The position numbers were made by a program, and so were the translations under genes. From positions 434,001 through 498,000 of the forward strand of contig NZ_KN293991.1 in the NCBI RefSeq assembly GCF_000768555.3: a DNA stretch of 64,000 nucleotides, given 5' to 3'. Positions 63,423 to 64,000 of this stretch are shown here, one piece after another (position 1 is the stretch's first letter; each line of letters starts with the position of its first letter). This stretch comes from Roseovarius mucosus DSM 17069 (lineage in GTDB: Bacteria > Pseudomonadota > Alphaproteobacteria > Rhodobacterales > Rhodobacteraceae). The notes beneath the pieces were generated by a model. That model did not search any database, had not been told where the DNA came from, and saw only the letters and a program-made list of their open reading frames with translations.

Positions 63423-64000
63423 ATGCCTAAATCCGCCCCCCTGATTACACCCGTTCTCGTGGCGGGCTGCACCATCATTCTGATTTCCTTCGCGATCCGC
63501 GCCTCCTTTGGCGTGTTCCAGATCCCCATCGCGACCGAATTCAACTGGCCGCGTGCCGAGTTTTCGCTGGCCATCGCCATTCAGAACCTTGCGTGGGGCA
63601 TCGGCCAGCCACTTTTCGGCGCGCTGGCCGAGAAAATCGGCGACCAGAAGGCGATCATTCTGGGGGCCATCACCTATGCGGCGGGGCTTGTGCTGTCCTC
63701 CTTTGCAGTGACGCCAGAGGCGCATCAGCTTTATGAAATCCTCGTGGGGTTTGGCATCGCGGGCACCGGCTTTGGCGTGATCCTCGCCGTGGTGGGCCGC
63801 GCCAGTTCCGATGAAAACCGCTCCATGAGCCTTGCCATTGCCACTGCTGCCGGGTCGGCGGGGCAGGTGTTTGGCGCGCCGCTGGCGGAATTCCTGCTCT
63901 CGCTGATGACATGGCAGAGCGTGTTCCTGATCTTTGCCGCCGTGATCATCGCCGTGCTGGCCATGCTGCCGCTGATGCGCGCGCCCGCGCCTGTGGACCG
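63423..64000 (+). CDS. MFS transporter, truncated by window end
   Basis: The frame from ATG at 63423 stays open to the last base, giving 192 residues of the N-terminal half of an MFS permease. Visible features are a first helix (VLVAGCTIILISFAIRASFG), FQIPIATEFNWPRAEFSLAIA, typical of the monocarboxylate/oxalate-formate-like MFS branch, and the loop FGALAEKIGDQKAI of the MFS signature. The substrate is unknown. It is not complete. Confidence 0.85.
   Translation, partial: MPKSAPLITPVLVAGCTIILISFAIRASFGVFQIPIATEFNWPRAEFSLAIAIQNLAWGIGQPLFGALAEKIGDQKAIILGAITYAAGLVLSSFAVTPEAHQLYEILVGFGIAGTGFGVILAVVGRASSDENRSMSLAIATAAGSAGQVFGAPLAEFLLSLMTWQSVFLIFAAVIIAVLAMLPLMRAPAPVD

Overview
The window is a high-GC chromosomal segment from an alphaproteobacterium, most likely a member of the Rhodobacteraceae (roseobacter group). 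The assignment rests on gene content: the ethylmalonyl-CoA pathway pair ecm/ccr, the yidC-MOSC-engB block, glcDEF, DUF2793 and RTX proteins with a roseobacter look, and coding style (GTG/ATG starts, ATGA stop-start overlaps, GC-rich third positions). No rRNA, tRNA, CRISPR array, IS element or replication origin was seen.

Layout. 1-5.0 kb: yggT, a hotdog thioesterase, a UMF1-type MFS transporter, a lipoprotein form of the murein endopeptidase MepA, an unusual non-coding or leader element (about 3430-3616) and a membrane histidine kinase. 5.2-10.6 kb: ethylmalonyl-CoA mutase with a GNAT gene on the minus strand, divergent from a PlsB-like acyltransferase and crotonyl-CoA carboxylase/reductase. 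10.7-16.5 kb, minus strand: engB, a MOSC protein, yidC, a GGDEF/EAL protein and ttcA. 16.6-21.6 kb: a LysR regulator divergent from dabB-dabA, a DAB-type inorganic-carbon uptake system. 21.7-25.2 kb: a three-gene glycosyltransferase unit. 25.3-29.9 kb: two large RTX proteins (a serralysin-like M10 protease and a second RTX protein) that share a near-identical C-terminus. 30-32 kb: a small phage-tail-like cassette (DUF2793). 32.4-40.2 kb: an orphan glycine-betaine-type binding protein and a complete Liv-type ABC importer with an extra lipoprotein and an uncharacterised membrane protein. 40.3-45.4 kb: a long acidic protein, thiN with a BT1-like transporter, and DUF1285. 45.4-52.1 kb: a moxR-DUF58-DUF4159 cluster. 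52.1-57.3 kb: two small unknowns and glycolate oxidase glcDEF. 57.4-64 kb: two tandem trypsin-like proteases, Hsp20, a META-domain protein, gabD, an alpha/beta hydrolase and a truncated MFS gene.

How the genes fit together. Ecm and Ccr belong to the acetate-assimilation route, which needs CO2. The DAB transporter 7 kb away raises cytoplasmic bicarbonate, and glycolate oxidase feeds glyoxylate into the same C2 metabolism. The glycosyltransferases, RTX proteins and tail-like cassette form an accessory, surface-facing region between about 21.7 and 32 kb.

Sequence quality. Three conserved genes (ecm, dabA, glcF) carry four single-base insertions, each a duplicated base or a lengthened G run. Removing these bases restores full-length family-typical proteins. 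Either the assembly has insertion errors or these are young pseudogenes. The most interesting non-gene signals are the element at 3430-3616, whose 17-nt segment can pair along the entire 16S rRNA 3' tail, and a dispersed ~100-nt repeat family with copies at 5140-5238 and 25169-25278.
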